A DNA stretch of 41,567 bases from Nitrosopumilales archaeon (GTDB taxonomy: Archaea; Thermoproteota; Nitrososphaeria; Nitrososphaerales; Nitrosopumilaceae). The notes beneath the pieces were generated by a model. That model saw nothing but the letters and a program-made list of their open reading frames with translations. It did no database searches and had not been told where the DNA came from. Within the stretch, counting starts at the first letter, position 1. Each line of letters begins with the position of its first letter. Location: NCBI GenBank assembly GCA_016838825.1, contig JAEHKU010000002.1, positions 29,351 through 70,917 of the forward strand, written 5' to 3'. The position numbers and the translations under genes are program-made. This document shows positions 16,024 to 24,190 of this stretch, one piece after another.

Positions 16024-16771
16024 CAGTTTTTTTGGGTTTCCGCTTGGCCCTTATACTACCATTGTATGCCTTTCTGGCAAAAAGTACGTAGGTTGTATGG
16101 CCTATTCCATGGAATGAGTGTCGTGTTTTTCCAACTCTGGCTTCGATTGTTCTAAGTATTTGTTCAGTACACTCAATATCACAAAAATTATTCTTTTGAA
16201 GAACCGAAACAGTTTTTTCAAGCTGATTCATAGTTGGGCAAATAGCTATAAACGATCCACTTCCCTTGAGAATCTTTCTTACCTGTAGGATTAGAGTCCA
16301 AGGATCACCCAAATCTACAACAACAAGGTCAGCATCAATTATTGGAGGCTTTGTTGTCTTTTTTATGTCAAATTTTTTCATGGTGACGTATTTTTCCATA
16401 CCAGCCTTTTTGATATTCTTACTTGCAATGTCCATGAATTTAGATTCTACATCAAAAGTGTACACATGCCCTCGTGGTTTCACTATACTAGCAAGAAATG
16501 TAGTGAGAGAACCACTACCAGTACCTATTTCAACTACTTTTTGACCACTCTGTAATCCAGTTCTTGCTGCTATGTAACCAAGATCTTTAGGATATACAAT
16601 TTGTGTACTGCGTTGACTTTTCAATACATAATCGTATATTGTAGGTTCTAACAAAAAGAGATATTTGCCCTTGTTCGTTTTAATGACAGAACCAAATTCC
16701 TTTCCTATGGCATCATTATGATCTATTACTCCAATGTGAGTATGAAATTTTTGTTTTCTCGATACCTTCAT
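16013..16771 (-). CDS. trmI: tRNA (adenine-N1) methyltransferase TrmI-type
   Basis: This roughly 252-residue SAM-dependent enzyme makes m1A in the T-loop (positions 57/58 in archaea). The SAM motif VVEIGTGSGSLTTFLA and DADLVVVDLGDPW are present, as is the N-terminal YLFLLEPTIYDYVLKSQRSTQIVYPKD segment. The C-terminal tail is basic. The ATG at 16771 starts MKVSRKQ, in line with family length. A GTG at 16834 would add 21 Phe-rich residues and has a TATA box 26 bases upstream at about 16854-16866. That choice, and the hairpin between them, is discussed separately. It heads the trmI-nnrD-M20 operon. Confidence 0.93.
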   Translation of the reverse strand: MKVSRKQKFHTHIGVIDHNDAIGKEFGSVIKTNKGKYLFLLEPTIYDYVLKSQRSTQIVYPKDLGYIAARTGLQSGQKVVEIGTGSGSLTTFLASIVKPRGHVYTFDVESKFMDIASKNIKKAGMEKYVTMKKFDIKKTTKPPIIDADLVVVDLGDPWTLILQVRKILKGSGSFIAICPTMNQLEKTVSVLQKNNFCDIECTEQILRTIEARVGKTRHSFHGIGHTTYVLFARKAYNGSIRAKRKPKKTDAV

Positions 16772-16797
16772 TAACCAATTTTTTGAACTGTTAAAAA

Positions 16798-16823
16798 AAA
16801 ACAGAACATAAGAATTCTGTTTT
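16798..16823. terminator. Perfect hairpin flanked by T-runs on both strands, argS/trmI boundary
   Basis: AAAACAGAA (16798-16806) pairs perfectly with TTCTGTTTT (16815-16823) around an 8-base loop. On the minus strand nine Ts follow the stem, and on the plus strand a run of seven Ts follows. It lies about 60-85 bases downstream of the argS stop. It may be the argS terminator, or a leader element of trmI. Confidence 0.5.
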
Positions 16824-16853
16824 ATTTTTTTCACTAGACAAAAAGAAATCTTG

Positions 16854-16866
16854 TTTATTATAAACT
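16854..16866 (-). promoter_or_regulatory. TATA box upstream of trmI
   Basis: The minus strand reads AGTTTATAATAAA, centred about 26 bases before the GTG at 16834. It implies transcription starting near 16834, upstream of the hairpin at 16798-16823. Confidence 0.5.
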
Positions 16867-16882
16867 CACGTAATCTAGATTA

Positions 16883-18763
16883 TTACATTCTATCCAAAGC
16901 TGATATTCCTAACAAATCTAGTGCATTAGCAATTGTTTGTTTGAAAGAACTCACTAGACACAGACGAGAATTTACTAAGGATTCATCGCCAGCAGTCAGA
17001 ACTTTTACGTGTTCATAAAATCCATTGAATGCTACTGCTAGATCATAACAATAACGGGCGATAACTTTTGGTGATAGATTTTTGGCTGCATCCTCTATCT
17101 GAATATCAAATGTTCCTATTTTCTTAATCAGATTAATTTCATATGAAGTTCCTAATGAGCCTAAAATATTATCAAAATTAGGTTCATGAGCTGCTTTTTC
17201 TAGAATTCTTTTAGCTCTTGCATGTGCATATTGGATGTACGACGCGGTATCACCTTCCAAACTTAGTGATCTTTTCGTATCAAAACTGATAATTTTATCC
17301 AGATCCTGCTTGGACATCTCGTATCTTATTGTACCAATTGAAACTTTTTCAGCAATTTCTAAAAGAGCTTTCTTGTCAGAATCTTTATTTCGTTTCTTTG
17401 CTTCCTCATAAGCTTTGTCGCGTAAAGTGTCGAGCACTGAATCTGCATTAACGTATATTCCTTTACGACCCGACATCTGGACTTGTTTACTACTAGCATC
17501 CACTCCAAGGGATTTTGCAGTTTCAGTGCTTAATGTTACTGATTCGTATGCAAGATGAACGTAAGCATTGGGTTTGGCCTTGAATCGTGTCATCAGAGTT
17601 GTGATTATTTTTTGTAGTCTAGCCTGACGAGAGTCTATAACAGTTATCACCTTATCACTTACAAATTTTGGATGAACTTCAGAATTTTTTTCTAGTGTAG
17701 TTTGCCAAAGGGCTTTGTTGTTATATTGAACACAATATTTTGTATAGTAAAATGGGTCATCAAGTATGCCTAGCTTCCATGCAGCATATGGAATATCTTT
17801 AGCTATGTAGGTTGCAGTACCATTACTTCTAACCAGTACTTTGTCTTCATCACTTTTTGATCTTATTACCCAACATCCAGCATTTTTTCCATCTTTTTCT
17901 AGCTCAATTAGATTCATCTGCTTCATTTTTTCGAATATTGTATTCCACAGTTTAGACTGGATTATATGAGACTCAAAATTCAGACAATCAAAGGTAGCGC
18001 CAAGTCTCCAGCAAGTTTTTAGTTGCTCTGCAAGAACGCGCTTTGTAATTTTTTTTGCAAATTGTGCCACGTCAGATGATTCATCTTCAAGTTGGCTCAA
18101 TACTTGATTTCTGAGCTCCTCAAGTTTAGGGTCTGTTTCATACTTTTGTGTGGTTTGAACATAAACAACATCTCCACAGTATTGATCAAATTTCTGAGAG
18201 TTTGGTGGCTCTTCAGGAAATCCACCGTGTTTAAAACCAACTACAATATCAGCAACTTGAAGACCTGAATCGTCAATATAATTTAGAATCTTAACGTCAT
18301 AGTTTGCCTTTTCAAGTATTCGACCAATCGAATCGCCGATCACTAAATTTCGGACATGGCCAATGTGTAATGATTTATTTGGATTTACACTTGTGTGTTC
18401 TACAATTATTTGGGAGTTGTCACCTATGTCTATAGTACCATAATTTTTTTTACAAGATTCGCCAAGTATGACTTTAGTTAATTCATTATAATTTACTGAA
18501 AAGTTTAGGTAACCAGATGAGTGTGCTTCCACTTTGGTTATGAATTTACCTAAATATTTTTGATATTCTTTAGAGATAGTTTTAGCAATTTCATGTGGGC
18601 TATTCTTTAAAGATTTTGCAAGCAAAAATGTTACATTTGAAGTTATATCTCCAAATCCTGGTTTCGCTTCTTCGACAACAAAATTGTCAACGGAGAAATT
18701 TAGCTCTAAACAAATTTTTTTTATATTAGATTTAATTTCGTTTAGAACATTCCTGATTGTCAA
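16883..18763 (-). CDS. argS: Arginyl-tRNA synthetase
   Basis: This 626-residue class I synthetase charges tRNA-Arg. HIGH is at residues 133-136 (SLHIGHVRN), and the KMSKS-equivalent is the variant MSGRKG at about 428-433. An N-terminal tRNA-recognition domain (residues 1-105) and a C-terminal DALR anticodon-binding helical domain ending in LLGISALDRM flank the core. Length is normal. It starts three bases after the phosphatase gene stop, so the two are cotranscribed. A perfect hairpin with T-runs lies after its stop. Confidence 0.97.
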   Translation of the reverse strand: MTIRNVLNEIKSNIKKICLELNFSVDNFVVEEAKPGFGDITSNVTFLLAKSLKNSPHEIAKTISKEYQKYLGKFITKVEAHSSGYLNFSVNYNELTKVILGESCKKNYGTIDIGDNSQIIVEHTSVNPNKSLHIGHVRNLVIGDSIGRILEKANYDVKILNYIDDSGLQVADIVVGFKHGGFPEEPPNSQKFDQYCGDVVYVQTTQKYETDPKLEELRNQVLSQLEDESSDVAQFAKKITKRVLAEQLKTCWRLGATFDCLNFESHIIQSKLWNTIFEKMKQMNLIELEKDGKNAGCWVIRSKSDEDKVLVRSNGTATYIAKDIPYAAWKLGILDDPFYYTKYCVQYNNKALWQTTLEKNSEVHPKFVSDKVITVIDSRQARLQKIITTLMTRFKAKPNAYVHLAYESVTLSTETAKSLGVDASSKQVQMSGRKGIYVNADSVLDTLRDKAYEEAKKRNKDSDKKALLEIAEKVSIGTIRYEMSKQDLDKIISFDTKRSLSLEGDTASYIQYAHARAKRILEKAAHEPNFDNILGSLGTSYEINLIKKIGTFDIQIEDAAKNLSPKVIARYCYDLAVAFNGFYEHVKVLTAGDESLVNSRLCLVSSFKQTIANALDLLGISALDRM

Positions 18764-18766
18764 TGA

Positions 18767-19459
18767 CTATACCCCTGAAAATTCTGTTGAGATATGTTCA
18801 AGAGCTTCAATTACACCGTCACCTGATTTTGCTGAAACACTGATAGTAGCTTGAGACTTGACAAATTCTGAAGAATTTCCAAGTGCTATACTGAGACCTG
18901 ACACATTGAATAGAGGAATATCAGTTTCGCTATCTCCTATCGATATGATGTCATTCCGTGAAGCTGAAAGCATCTTCATTACTTCTTCCATTCCAGCTCC
19001 TTTGTTTACCTCTTTAGAATTAATGTGAAAGGCATACTGACTGTCAGATAGAACTACTGGTAAATTATTTTCTACCACGATTTTTTTGGCTTCTTCTATA
19101 TCAAATGTTCTTTCAAGTACTACCTCCGTCATTCTTGGGAACACATTTTTTTCTTCCACACCTTGAATTTTTGACGCTATGATCTTAAATGCTCTGATAC
19201 AATCTTGCTTATTTCCCAACAATTTATGACTAGTAGGACCAAAGGTTATAGCTCCGCCATTTTCCCCAACTGCTATATTTGTTGTACCTGCGAAAACAGA
19301 TAACAAATAGCCTTCAACTGAAGATCGTCCTGAAACAAACAGAACCTTATGTCCTAGTTTCTCCATATAGCGTAATTGACGTAGTGCATCAAGGTGAATT
19401 CGACCTTTTCCATTTTCTGTAATGGTACCATCAATATCAATTGCAAAAATCTTATGCAT
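18767..19459 (-). CDS. HAD phosphatase, phosphoglycolate phosphatase-like
   Basis: This 230-residue hydrolase has HAD motif I DIDGTITENG near residue 7, motif II VSGRS, and motif III/IV in KGAGMEEV and IGDSETDIPLF. The archaeal Cof-type cap lies between. The pattern matches archaeal phosphoglycolate phosphatases (2-phosphoglycolate to glycolate), though related sugar phosphatases share it. A TATA box is centred 26 bases before the ATG at 19459; a second ATG at 19462 adds one Met. It heads the operon with argS. Confidence 0.88.
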   Translation of the reverse strand: MHKIFAIDIDGTITENGKGRIHLDALRQLRYMEKLGHKVLFVSGRSSVEGYLLSVFAGTTNIAVGENGGAITFGPTSHKLLGNKQDCIRAFKIIASKIQGVEEKNVFPRMTEVVLERTFDIEEAKKIVVENNLPVVLSDSQYAFHINSKEVNKGAGMEEVMKMLSASRNDIISIGDSETDIPLFNVSGLSIALGNSSEFVKSQATISVSAKSGDGVIEALEHISTEFSGV

Positions 19460-19480
19460 CATGGCAGATTTTTCATAGCA

Positions 19481-19489
19481 AGTAATAAT
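19481..19489 (-). promoter_or_regulatory. TATA box for the phosphatase-argS operon
   Basis: The minus strand reads ATTATTACT, centred 26 bases before ATG 19459. Confidence 0.55.
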
Positions 19490-19575
19490 TGCTACGTGAC
19501 TAGAGTCTTATTTCAATTCTAGATAGAGAAAAATTAACATATAGAACTAAAATATGATTTGATAAAACAAGAAAT

Positions 19576-19800
19576 ATGGCAAAAAAAGGAAAATTATCTG
19601 AAATTTTCAGCATGGCACAATTTGGTGACAATCCAATGCATTACATGGTGGGTTATAGAGATTTTAAAACGACTAGAGAAATATCATTACCAGAATTTCT
19701 TAAAGAATCGAACAACTTTGAAACAATTCCCATGACAAGAATTGAGTTTATTAAGAAAAAAAATAAAATTCTATATCTAAAATCCAAAAAGAGGAAGTAA
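19576..19800 (+). CDS. MJ1316-domain (UPF0248/DUF504) protein
   Basis: This 74-residue basic protein fits the short archaeal MJ1316 family, once DUF504. The pattern HYMVGYRDFKTTREISLPEF, then IPMTRIEFIKKKNKILY, matches the family's VGYRD and IPxxRI motifs. The domain has been proposed to recognise RNA cyclic-phosphate ends. It starts at ATG 19576 and lies five bases before the Drg GTPase gene, so they probably share a transcript. A weak TATA-like element is about 27 bases upstream. Function rests on family assignment only. Confidence 0.75.
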   Translation: MAKKGKLSEIFSMAQFGDNPMHYMVGYRDFKTTREISLPEFLKESNNFETIPMTRIEFIKKKNKILYLKSKKRK

Positions 19801-19805
19801 TCAAG

Positions 19806-20912
19806 TTGGGAATACCTGAGAAAATTCAATCTATAAAAGATGAAATGGCAAAGACGAAGCTGAACAAAGCTACGGAACACCACGTTGGAGTATTGAAGGC
19901 TAAACTAGCTAAGCTCAAGCGTGAACAAGAAGAAAAAAAATCAAAATCATCTACGAGTTCGAAAGGTTTTGATGTTAAACGAATGGGCGATGCTACAGTC
20001 GTTATAATCGGACTACCCAGTGTTGGTAAATCTACATTACTGAATAGACTTACAAATGCAAAGTCTGCTGTTGCTGTTCATCAATTTACTACTGTAACTG
20101 TAGTTCCTGGAATAATGGATTACAAAGGAGCGAGGATACAAGTTTTAGATTTACCAGGAATAATTAAAGGTGCATCAAGTGGTAAGGGTTTAGGTAGACG
20201 AGTTCTTTCAGTCGCAAGGAGTGCTGATTTAGTTTTGCTTGTATTGGATGTCTTCCAACCATATCTTGAAAATGTACTTCGTACCGAGCTTGCAAATATT
20301 GGAATTCGTTTAGATGAGCTGCCACCAAATATACTCATAGAAAAAACTGGTGTTGGTGGTATTGGGGTAGTCCAGCAAGTAAAGTTAACCAAAATGACTA
20401 CATCTCTTCTGAAGGATATTCTGCGTGTCTACGGCATAAATAATGCACGCGTTGTGATTAGGGAAGATATCGATTCTGATCAATTAATTCACTACATATC
20501 TGGTAACACCACCTACGCTCAATCAGTAACTGTAATGAACAAGATAGATCTTGTAAACCAAGGATTCGTCAATGAATTACAAGAAAAATCAAAGTTCAAG
20601 TTTATTCCAGTCTCAGCTGATGCAAACGTTAACCTTACTGCATTGAAAGAAAAAATCTTTGAGCATCTGAACTTTATTCGAGTTTACATGAGGCCAAAAG
20701 GAGGTAAAACAGATTTTGAAGAGCCGCTTATTGTTAGGCGAGATTCAACTATTTTAGAAGTTTGTAATAAGCTCCATCGTCAGATGAAAAGGCAGTTTCG
20801 ATTTGGTATGGTATGGGGTAAAAGTGTGAAATTTGGTGGTCAAAGGGTCGGACTTCGTCACATCCTCCAAGATGAAGACGTTCTCACGATAGTAAAAACT
20901 CGAGGAGTTTGA
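19806..20912 (+). CDS. Drg-family GTP-binding protein
   Basis: This 368-residue GTPase belongs to the developmentally regulated GTP-binding (Drg) branch of Obg proteins, which associate with ribosomes. A basic coiled N-terminus (1-55) precedes the G domain. GLPSVGKS is at 69-76, a TTVTVVPG switch follows, DLPG is near 117, and NKID is near 247. A TGS domain closes the protein from about 290, ending in EDVLTIVKTRGV. The TTG start at 19806 has GAGGAAG eight bases upstream as a Shine-Dalgarno site, consistent with an internal operon gene. Length is typical of archaeal Drg. Confidence 0.95.
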   Translation: MGIPEKIQSIKDEMAKTKLNKATEHHVGVLKAKLAKLKREQEEKKSKSSTSSKGFDVKRMGDATVVIIGLPSVGKSTLLNRLTNAKSAVAVHQFTTVTVVPGIMDYKGARIQVLDLPGIIKGASSGKGLGRRVLSVARSADLVLLVLDVFQPYLENVLRTELANIGIRLDELPPNILIEKTGVGGIGVVQQVKLTKMTTSLLKDILRVYGINNARVVIREDIDSDQLIHYISGNTTYAQSVTVMNKIDLVNQGFVNELQEKSKFKFIPVSADANVNLTALKEKIFEHLNFIRVYMRPKGGKTDFEEPLIVRRDSTILEVCNKLHRQMKRQFRFGMVWGKSVKFGGQRVGLRHILQDEDVLTIVKTRGV

Positions 20913-20917
20913 ACAAC

Positions 20918-20925
20918 ATATTTTT
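20918..20925 (+). promoter_or_regulatory. TATA box for the zinc-ribbon gene at 20949
   Basis: ATATTTTT is centred 27 bases before the ATG at 20949, just after the Drg stop. Confidence 0.5.
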
Positions 20926-20948
20926 GAATAGATAGCTTTTGAGTAACA

Positions 20949-21125
20949 ATGAACCAAGAATATGAGCGAAGGTGGTGCAAAATGTGCATGTCAAATACAA
21001 AACAAGAGATCATCTTCGTGCCAAAGATTCCTTCCTATAAACGCCGAAAACAATACAAATGTACAATTTGTGGAAAAAAAAGTTGGTTACTTGGAAGAAG
21101 GCCATCAGCTGAAAGTGTTTATTGA
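20949..21125 (+). CDS. 58-residue zinc-ribbon protein
   Basis: The frame encodes two CxxC pairs, Cys10/Cys13 and Cys38/Cys41, separated by 24 mostly basic residues. That is a standard zinc ribbon. The C-terminal tail has KKSWLLGRRPS. A TATA box is centred 27 bases before the ATG, so the gene is probably leaderless. Such small ribbons often bind nucleic acid or ribosomes, but no specific family is recognised. It sits between Drg and the RNA helicase, both RNA-related. Confidence 0.65.
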   Translation: MNQEYERRWCKMCMSNTKQEIIFVPKIPSYKRRKQYKCTICGKKSWLLGRRPSAESVY

Positions 21126-21246
21126 TTTTCGTTAAACTTTTTCTGAAAAAAACATCGATGATTTGTAATTAACCTGAGAAACTATACTTTTTTGTTCATC
21201 TTGATATCAAATTAGCTTACTTGACTGGTCATCAATTTTTTAGAAA

Positions 21247-21327
21247 GGGTTTATTAGACCCAGAAATTGAGTCTAGCTCAATCATAGGAATAATGACGAA
21301 TTGGCAATGAGCTTTTTCTGTCATTGC
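21247..21327 (+). promoter_or_regulatory. Structured leader upstream of the DEAD-box helicase
   Basis: Several perfect short stems occur in a row. GGGT/ACCC pairs 21247-21250 with 21258-21261. ATTGAG/CTCAAT pairs 21266-21271 with 21277-21282. Two mutually exclusive stems then share one 3' arm: AATGAC (21292-21297) with GTCATT (21320-21325), or GCAATGA (21304-21310) with TCATTGC (21321-21327). A TATA-like element at about 21181-21187 would start a leader of roughly 130 bases. This is unusual in a window of mostly leaderless genes. Confidence 0.5.
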
Positions 21328-21342
21328 TTAAGATGATAAAAA

Positions 21343-22644
21343 ATGACTACATTTGAAGAATTAGGAATTAAAAAACCCATACTGGAGGGACTAGAGGAAA
21401 TGAGCTTTAAGAAAGCTTTTCCAATACAAGAGGCTGCTATACCCGTCTTACTTTCTGGTAATGACGTTATAGGTCAAGCACATACTGGAACAGGAAAAAC
21501 TGCAGCCTTTGCATTGTCTATATTGCAAAACGTTACACCTAAGAATGGCATACAAGGCTTGATTCTTGCTCCTACAAGAGAACTTGCTATACAGATTACA
21601 AATGAAATGAGAAAATTTGCGAAATATACTGGAATAAAGGCTGCCACCATTTATGGTGGACAGGGAATGCAAATCCAATTTGATGCACTTCGGGGAGGTG
21701 TAGAAATTGTTGTTGCAACTCCAGGTAGGTTAATTGACCACATAAAACGTGGTTCAATTAAACTTGATAAAGTAAAATATGCCGTTCTTGATGAGGCCGA
21801 TACTATGTTGGATATGGGATTTATTGATGACATAAAATTCATCTTGGGACGGACTCCTAAAGAAAAAGTTATGTCAGTGTTTTCAGCCACTATGCCGCCT
21901 GGAATCGTACATTTATGTGAACAGTATTTGAGAAGGCCAAAAGAAATCCTGTTAGATGAGGATGAACTAAGCATAGAAGGAATAGATCAATCATTTCTTA
22001 CAATAAGAGACAGAGACAAATCAAAATACCTAATTGATTTCATAACTGAAAATAAACAAGGACAAACAATTGTTTTTTGTTCTACAAAGCAAAGAACAAG
22101 ATTAATGGCAAGTATACTGTATAGACGTAATTTCAACGTAGTAGCTATAGAAGGAGATATGTCTCAACATAAGCGCGAGAAGTCAATGTCTAGATTTAAG
22201 AGGGGACTCGCTGATGTTCTTGTGGCAACAGATGTAGCGGCAAGAGGAATAGACGTACCTGAAGTTGCACTTGTCATTAACTTTGACGTTCCACGTCAAG
22301 AGCTGATTTATTTTCATAGAATCGGAAGAACTGCAAGAGCAGGTGGTAAGGGCAAGGCAATAACTCTTGTTTCCTACTCTTCTATTGGGATTTTTGAGCA
22401 AATTAGAAAAATAACAAAAGTGGAAATGACAGACCTTAACAAGAAAATGGGAATTGAAATTAATGTCCCAGATCCTCTAAAAATCGAAGAGGGCCCACGA
22501 TTTGTACGACACACTTCAAAACCAAGGTATTCATCTAAATTTTCTAGGTCAGGATCAACGTCAAGCAGATTTGGTCGAGAAGGCAGATTTCGAGGAAGAC
22601 GGTACAACGGAAAAGGTCAACACCGTCCGCGAAATAATTGGTAA
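21343..22644 (+). CDS. deaD: DEAD-box ATP-dependent RNA helicase
   Basis: This 433-residue RNA helicase has the Q motif (FPIQ near 27), motif I AHTGTGKT at 46-53, Ia PTRELA, DEAD at 150-153, SAT, and VI HRIGRTARAG. The C-terminal 65 residues are rich in Arg, Gly and Ser, a flexible RNA-binding tail. In archaea and bacteria such helicases help RNA unfolding and ribosome assembly, often in the cold. The gene is preceded by a 200-base gap with several hairpins, and meets the collagen-like gene tail to tail. Confidence 0.96.
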   Translation: MTTFEELGIKKPILEGLEEMSFKKAFPIQEAAIPVLLSGNDVIGQAHTGTGKTAAFALSILQNVTPKNGIQGLILAPTRELAIQITNEMRKFAKYTGIKAATIYGGQGMQIQFDALRGGVEIVVATPGRLIDHIKRGSIKLDKVKYAVLDEADTMLDMGFIDDIKFILGRTPKEKVMSVFSATMPPGIVHLCEQYLRRPKEILLDEDELSIEGIDQSFLTIRDRDKSKYLIDFITENKQGQTIVFCSTKQRTRLMASILYRRNFNVVAIEGDMSQHKREKSMSRFKRGLADVLVATDVAARGIDVPEVALVINFDVPRQELIYFHRIGRTARAGGKGKAITLVSYSSIGIFEQIRKITKVEMTDLNKKMGIEINVPDPLKIEEGPRFVRHTSKPRYSSKFSRSGSTSSRFGREGRFRGRRYNGKGQHRPRNNW

Positions 22645-22712
22645 GTTACCATAAATAAAATACAACAAGCTTCCAAAACTTTGTTTCATTAAAATAGAAT
22701 ATTTATTGTAAT

Positions 22713-24056
22713 TTAGTAGAGGAAACTAAGTAATTTTATTTGCTGTTCTGTGGATATGATATCCTTAGCTGTTAGTATATCAAGCAATTCTTTTAGTATT
22801 GCTTTCTCTTGTTCTGAGAATCCAGCAGCACCTGCAGTACCTGGTGGACCTGGTGGACCCTTTGATCCTTGTTCGCCTGGAGAACCCTGCGGACCTTTCG
22901 GACCAGGTTCACCTGCAGAACCTCTTGGACCTTGAGAACCTCTTTCACCTTGTAATCCTTGAATTCCTTGAGGCCCTTTTTCACCAGCTTGTCCTTGTGG
23001 TCCATTAGGACCTTTATCGCCTTGCGAACCAGGAACTCCTCTATTACCCTTATCACCTTGTGGACCAGGAATTCCAGTAAGACCTTTTTGACCTGTGGGG
23101 CCTTGTGGACCCTGTGTGCCTTTATCTCCTGGTGAACCTTGTTGTCCAGTAATTCCTTTTGATCCTGATAGACCCTGAACTCCTTTATCACCTGACTGAC
23201 CTTGCGGTCCAGTAGTACCTTTATCACCTGACGGTCCTCTAAGTCCGAGGCCGCCTTTATCGCCTTTATCTCCTGGTGAACCTGTTATTCCTTTTGCTCC
23301 TTTCTCACCAGGAGAACCTTGTGAACCTAGTATTCCCTTATCGCCTTGGACGCCTTTATCACCAGTGGATCCCTTTTCGCCACGCGGACCTTGTGTACCC
23401 TTATCACCTTTATCGCCCTTGTCTCCAGTAATTCCTTTTTCTCCTGGAGATCCTCTCTCACCAGCAGGACCTTTGTCTCCAAAAGTACCAAGTGGGCCTT
23501 TAGATCCATTATCTCCAGGAAGACCTTGTGGACCTGTAACTCCTCTTTCTCCGGTAGAACCTCGAGGACCTTTTTCTCCACGTGGACCTATTTGTCCTCT
23601 CAGACCACTTTGACCACCAAGTCCTTTTTTACTAGCTGTACGTCGGGTCTCAGTTATTTCACTAGGTTCTTCAAATGTTTCTGGTTCTTTTTGATACATA
23701 CTATCAAGGCTTTCTTGTGGAGTTTCTGGAACAGATTCGGCTTGACTTTCTGACATTAATTTTGCAACTTCAATCTTAATCGATGTATAAGTTGGCGAGA
23801 ACTCATCTACTACTACAATGTAAACTGAGTCTAGATCAAAAACAGATTCAGGAATTGGATTTTTATCACTTCCAAGAATCTCGGTAAATTTTCCGTTCTT
23901 TACTGTTAGATGAAATTTATCACTCCAAAGAGAAGTGAAACTTTTATCCTCTATTTTTTTAGTAATAGGCTTGGTTTCACAAATTGAGATTTGTACCTCA
24001 AAAGTTCCTTCAGATTGCCTAAAAGGTGAGGTTCCTTCTACCTCTATCCTTTGCAT
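22713..24056 (-). CDS. Collagen-like Gly-X-Y repeat protein
   Basis: This 447-residue protein (from ATG 24056) has three parts. Residues 1-144 hold a beta-rich N-terminal region with [23 protein letters not shown], a pattern I associate with N-terminal domains of some bacterial repeat or tail-fibre-like proteins. An acidic linker follows. Residues 145-414 are 90 uninterrupted Gly-X-Y triplets. The last 33 residues are a Leu-rich helix-like tail that could trimerise. GDK and GEK triplets abound, giving Lys-Gly-Asp/Glu pairs known to stabilise triple helices without hydroxyproline. No signal peptide or membrane anchor is visible. A GTG at 24071 would add five residues, but a TATA element sits 26 bases before ATG 24056. 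Confidence 0.9.
   Translation of the reverse strand: MQRIEVEGTSPFRQSEGTFEVQISICETKPITKKIEDKSFTSLWSDKFHLTVKNGKFTEILGSDKNPIPESVFDLDSVYIVVVDEFSPTYTSIKIEVAKLMSESQAESVPETPQESLDSMYQKEPETFEEPSEITETRRTASKKGLGGQSGLRGQIGPRGEKGPRGSTGERGVTGPQGLPGDNGSKGPLGTFGDKGPAGERGSPGEKGITGDKGDKGDKGTQGPRGEKGSTGDKGVQGDKGILGSQGSPGEKGAKGITGSPGDKGDKGGLGLRGPSGDKGTTGPQGQSGDKGVQGLSGSKGITGQQGSPGDKGTQGPQGPTGQKGLTGIPGPQGDKGNRGVPGSQGDKGPNGPQGQAGEKGPQGIQGLQGERGSQGPRGSAGEPGPKGPQGSPGEQGSKGPPGPPGTAGAAGFSEQEKAILKELLDILTAKDIISTEQQIKLLSFLY
22815..23624 (-). repeat. 90-triplet collagen repeat tract
   Basis: Every third residue is Gly across 270 residues with no interruption. The underlying DNA is a degenerate 9-base periodic tract, recoded enough that it is not a simple satellite. 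Aspects such as frequent GDK triplets suggest past tandem duplication. Confidence 0.9.
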
Positions 24057-24078
24057 CCGATCACTTGACACATCAATG

Positions 24079-24086
24079 ATTAAAAG
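24079..24086 (-). promoter_or_regulatory. TATA box for the collagen-like gene
   Basis: The minus strand reads CTTTTAAT, centred 26-27 bases before ATG 24056. A second candidate, CCTATAAG, lies at about 24112-24119. Confidence 0.45.
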
Positions 24087-24157
24087 GCACGCTATTTTTG
24101 TATTTGCCAGACCTTATAGGAAGCATAATTAGTAACCCATGTAATTTTCTGAGAATA

Positions 24158-24167
24158 GTATTTATCT
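24158..24167 (+). promoter_or_regulatory. TATA box for the TPR gene
   Basis: GTATTTATCT is centred 28 bases before ATG 24191, divergent from the collagen-like gene promoter. Confidence 0.5.
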
Positions 24168-24190
24168 AGAAAAAAGACGGTAGTTCATAC

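Noticed and set aside
22815-23624. Possible CRISPR array or satellite DNA
   Set aside because: The periodicity is 9 bases from coding triplets, with no constant repeat and spacer organisation.
22750-23753. Several plus-strand and alternate-frame open frames across the collagen tract, Pro/Ser-rich or Val/Leu-rich
   Set aside because: They are mirror images of the Gly-X-Y codon pattern; the minus-strand frame is the only one with a coherent domain layout and promoter.
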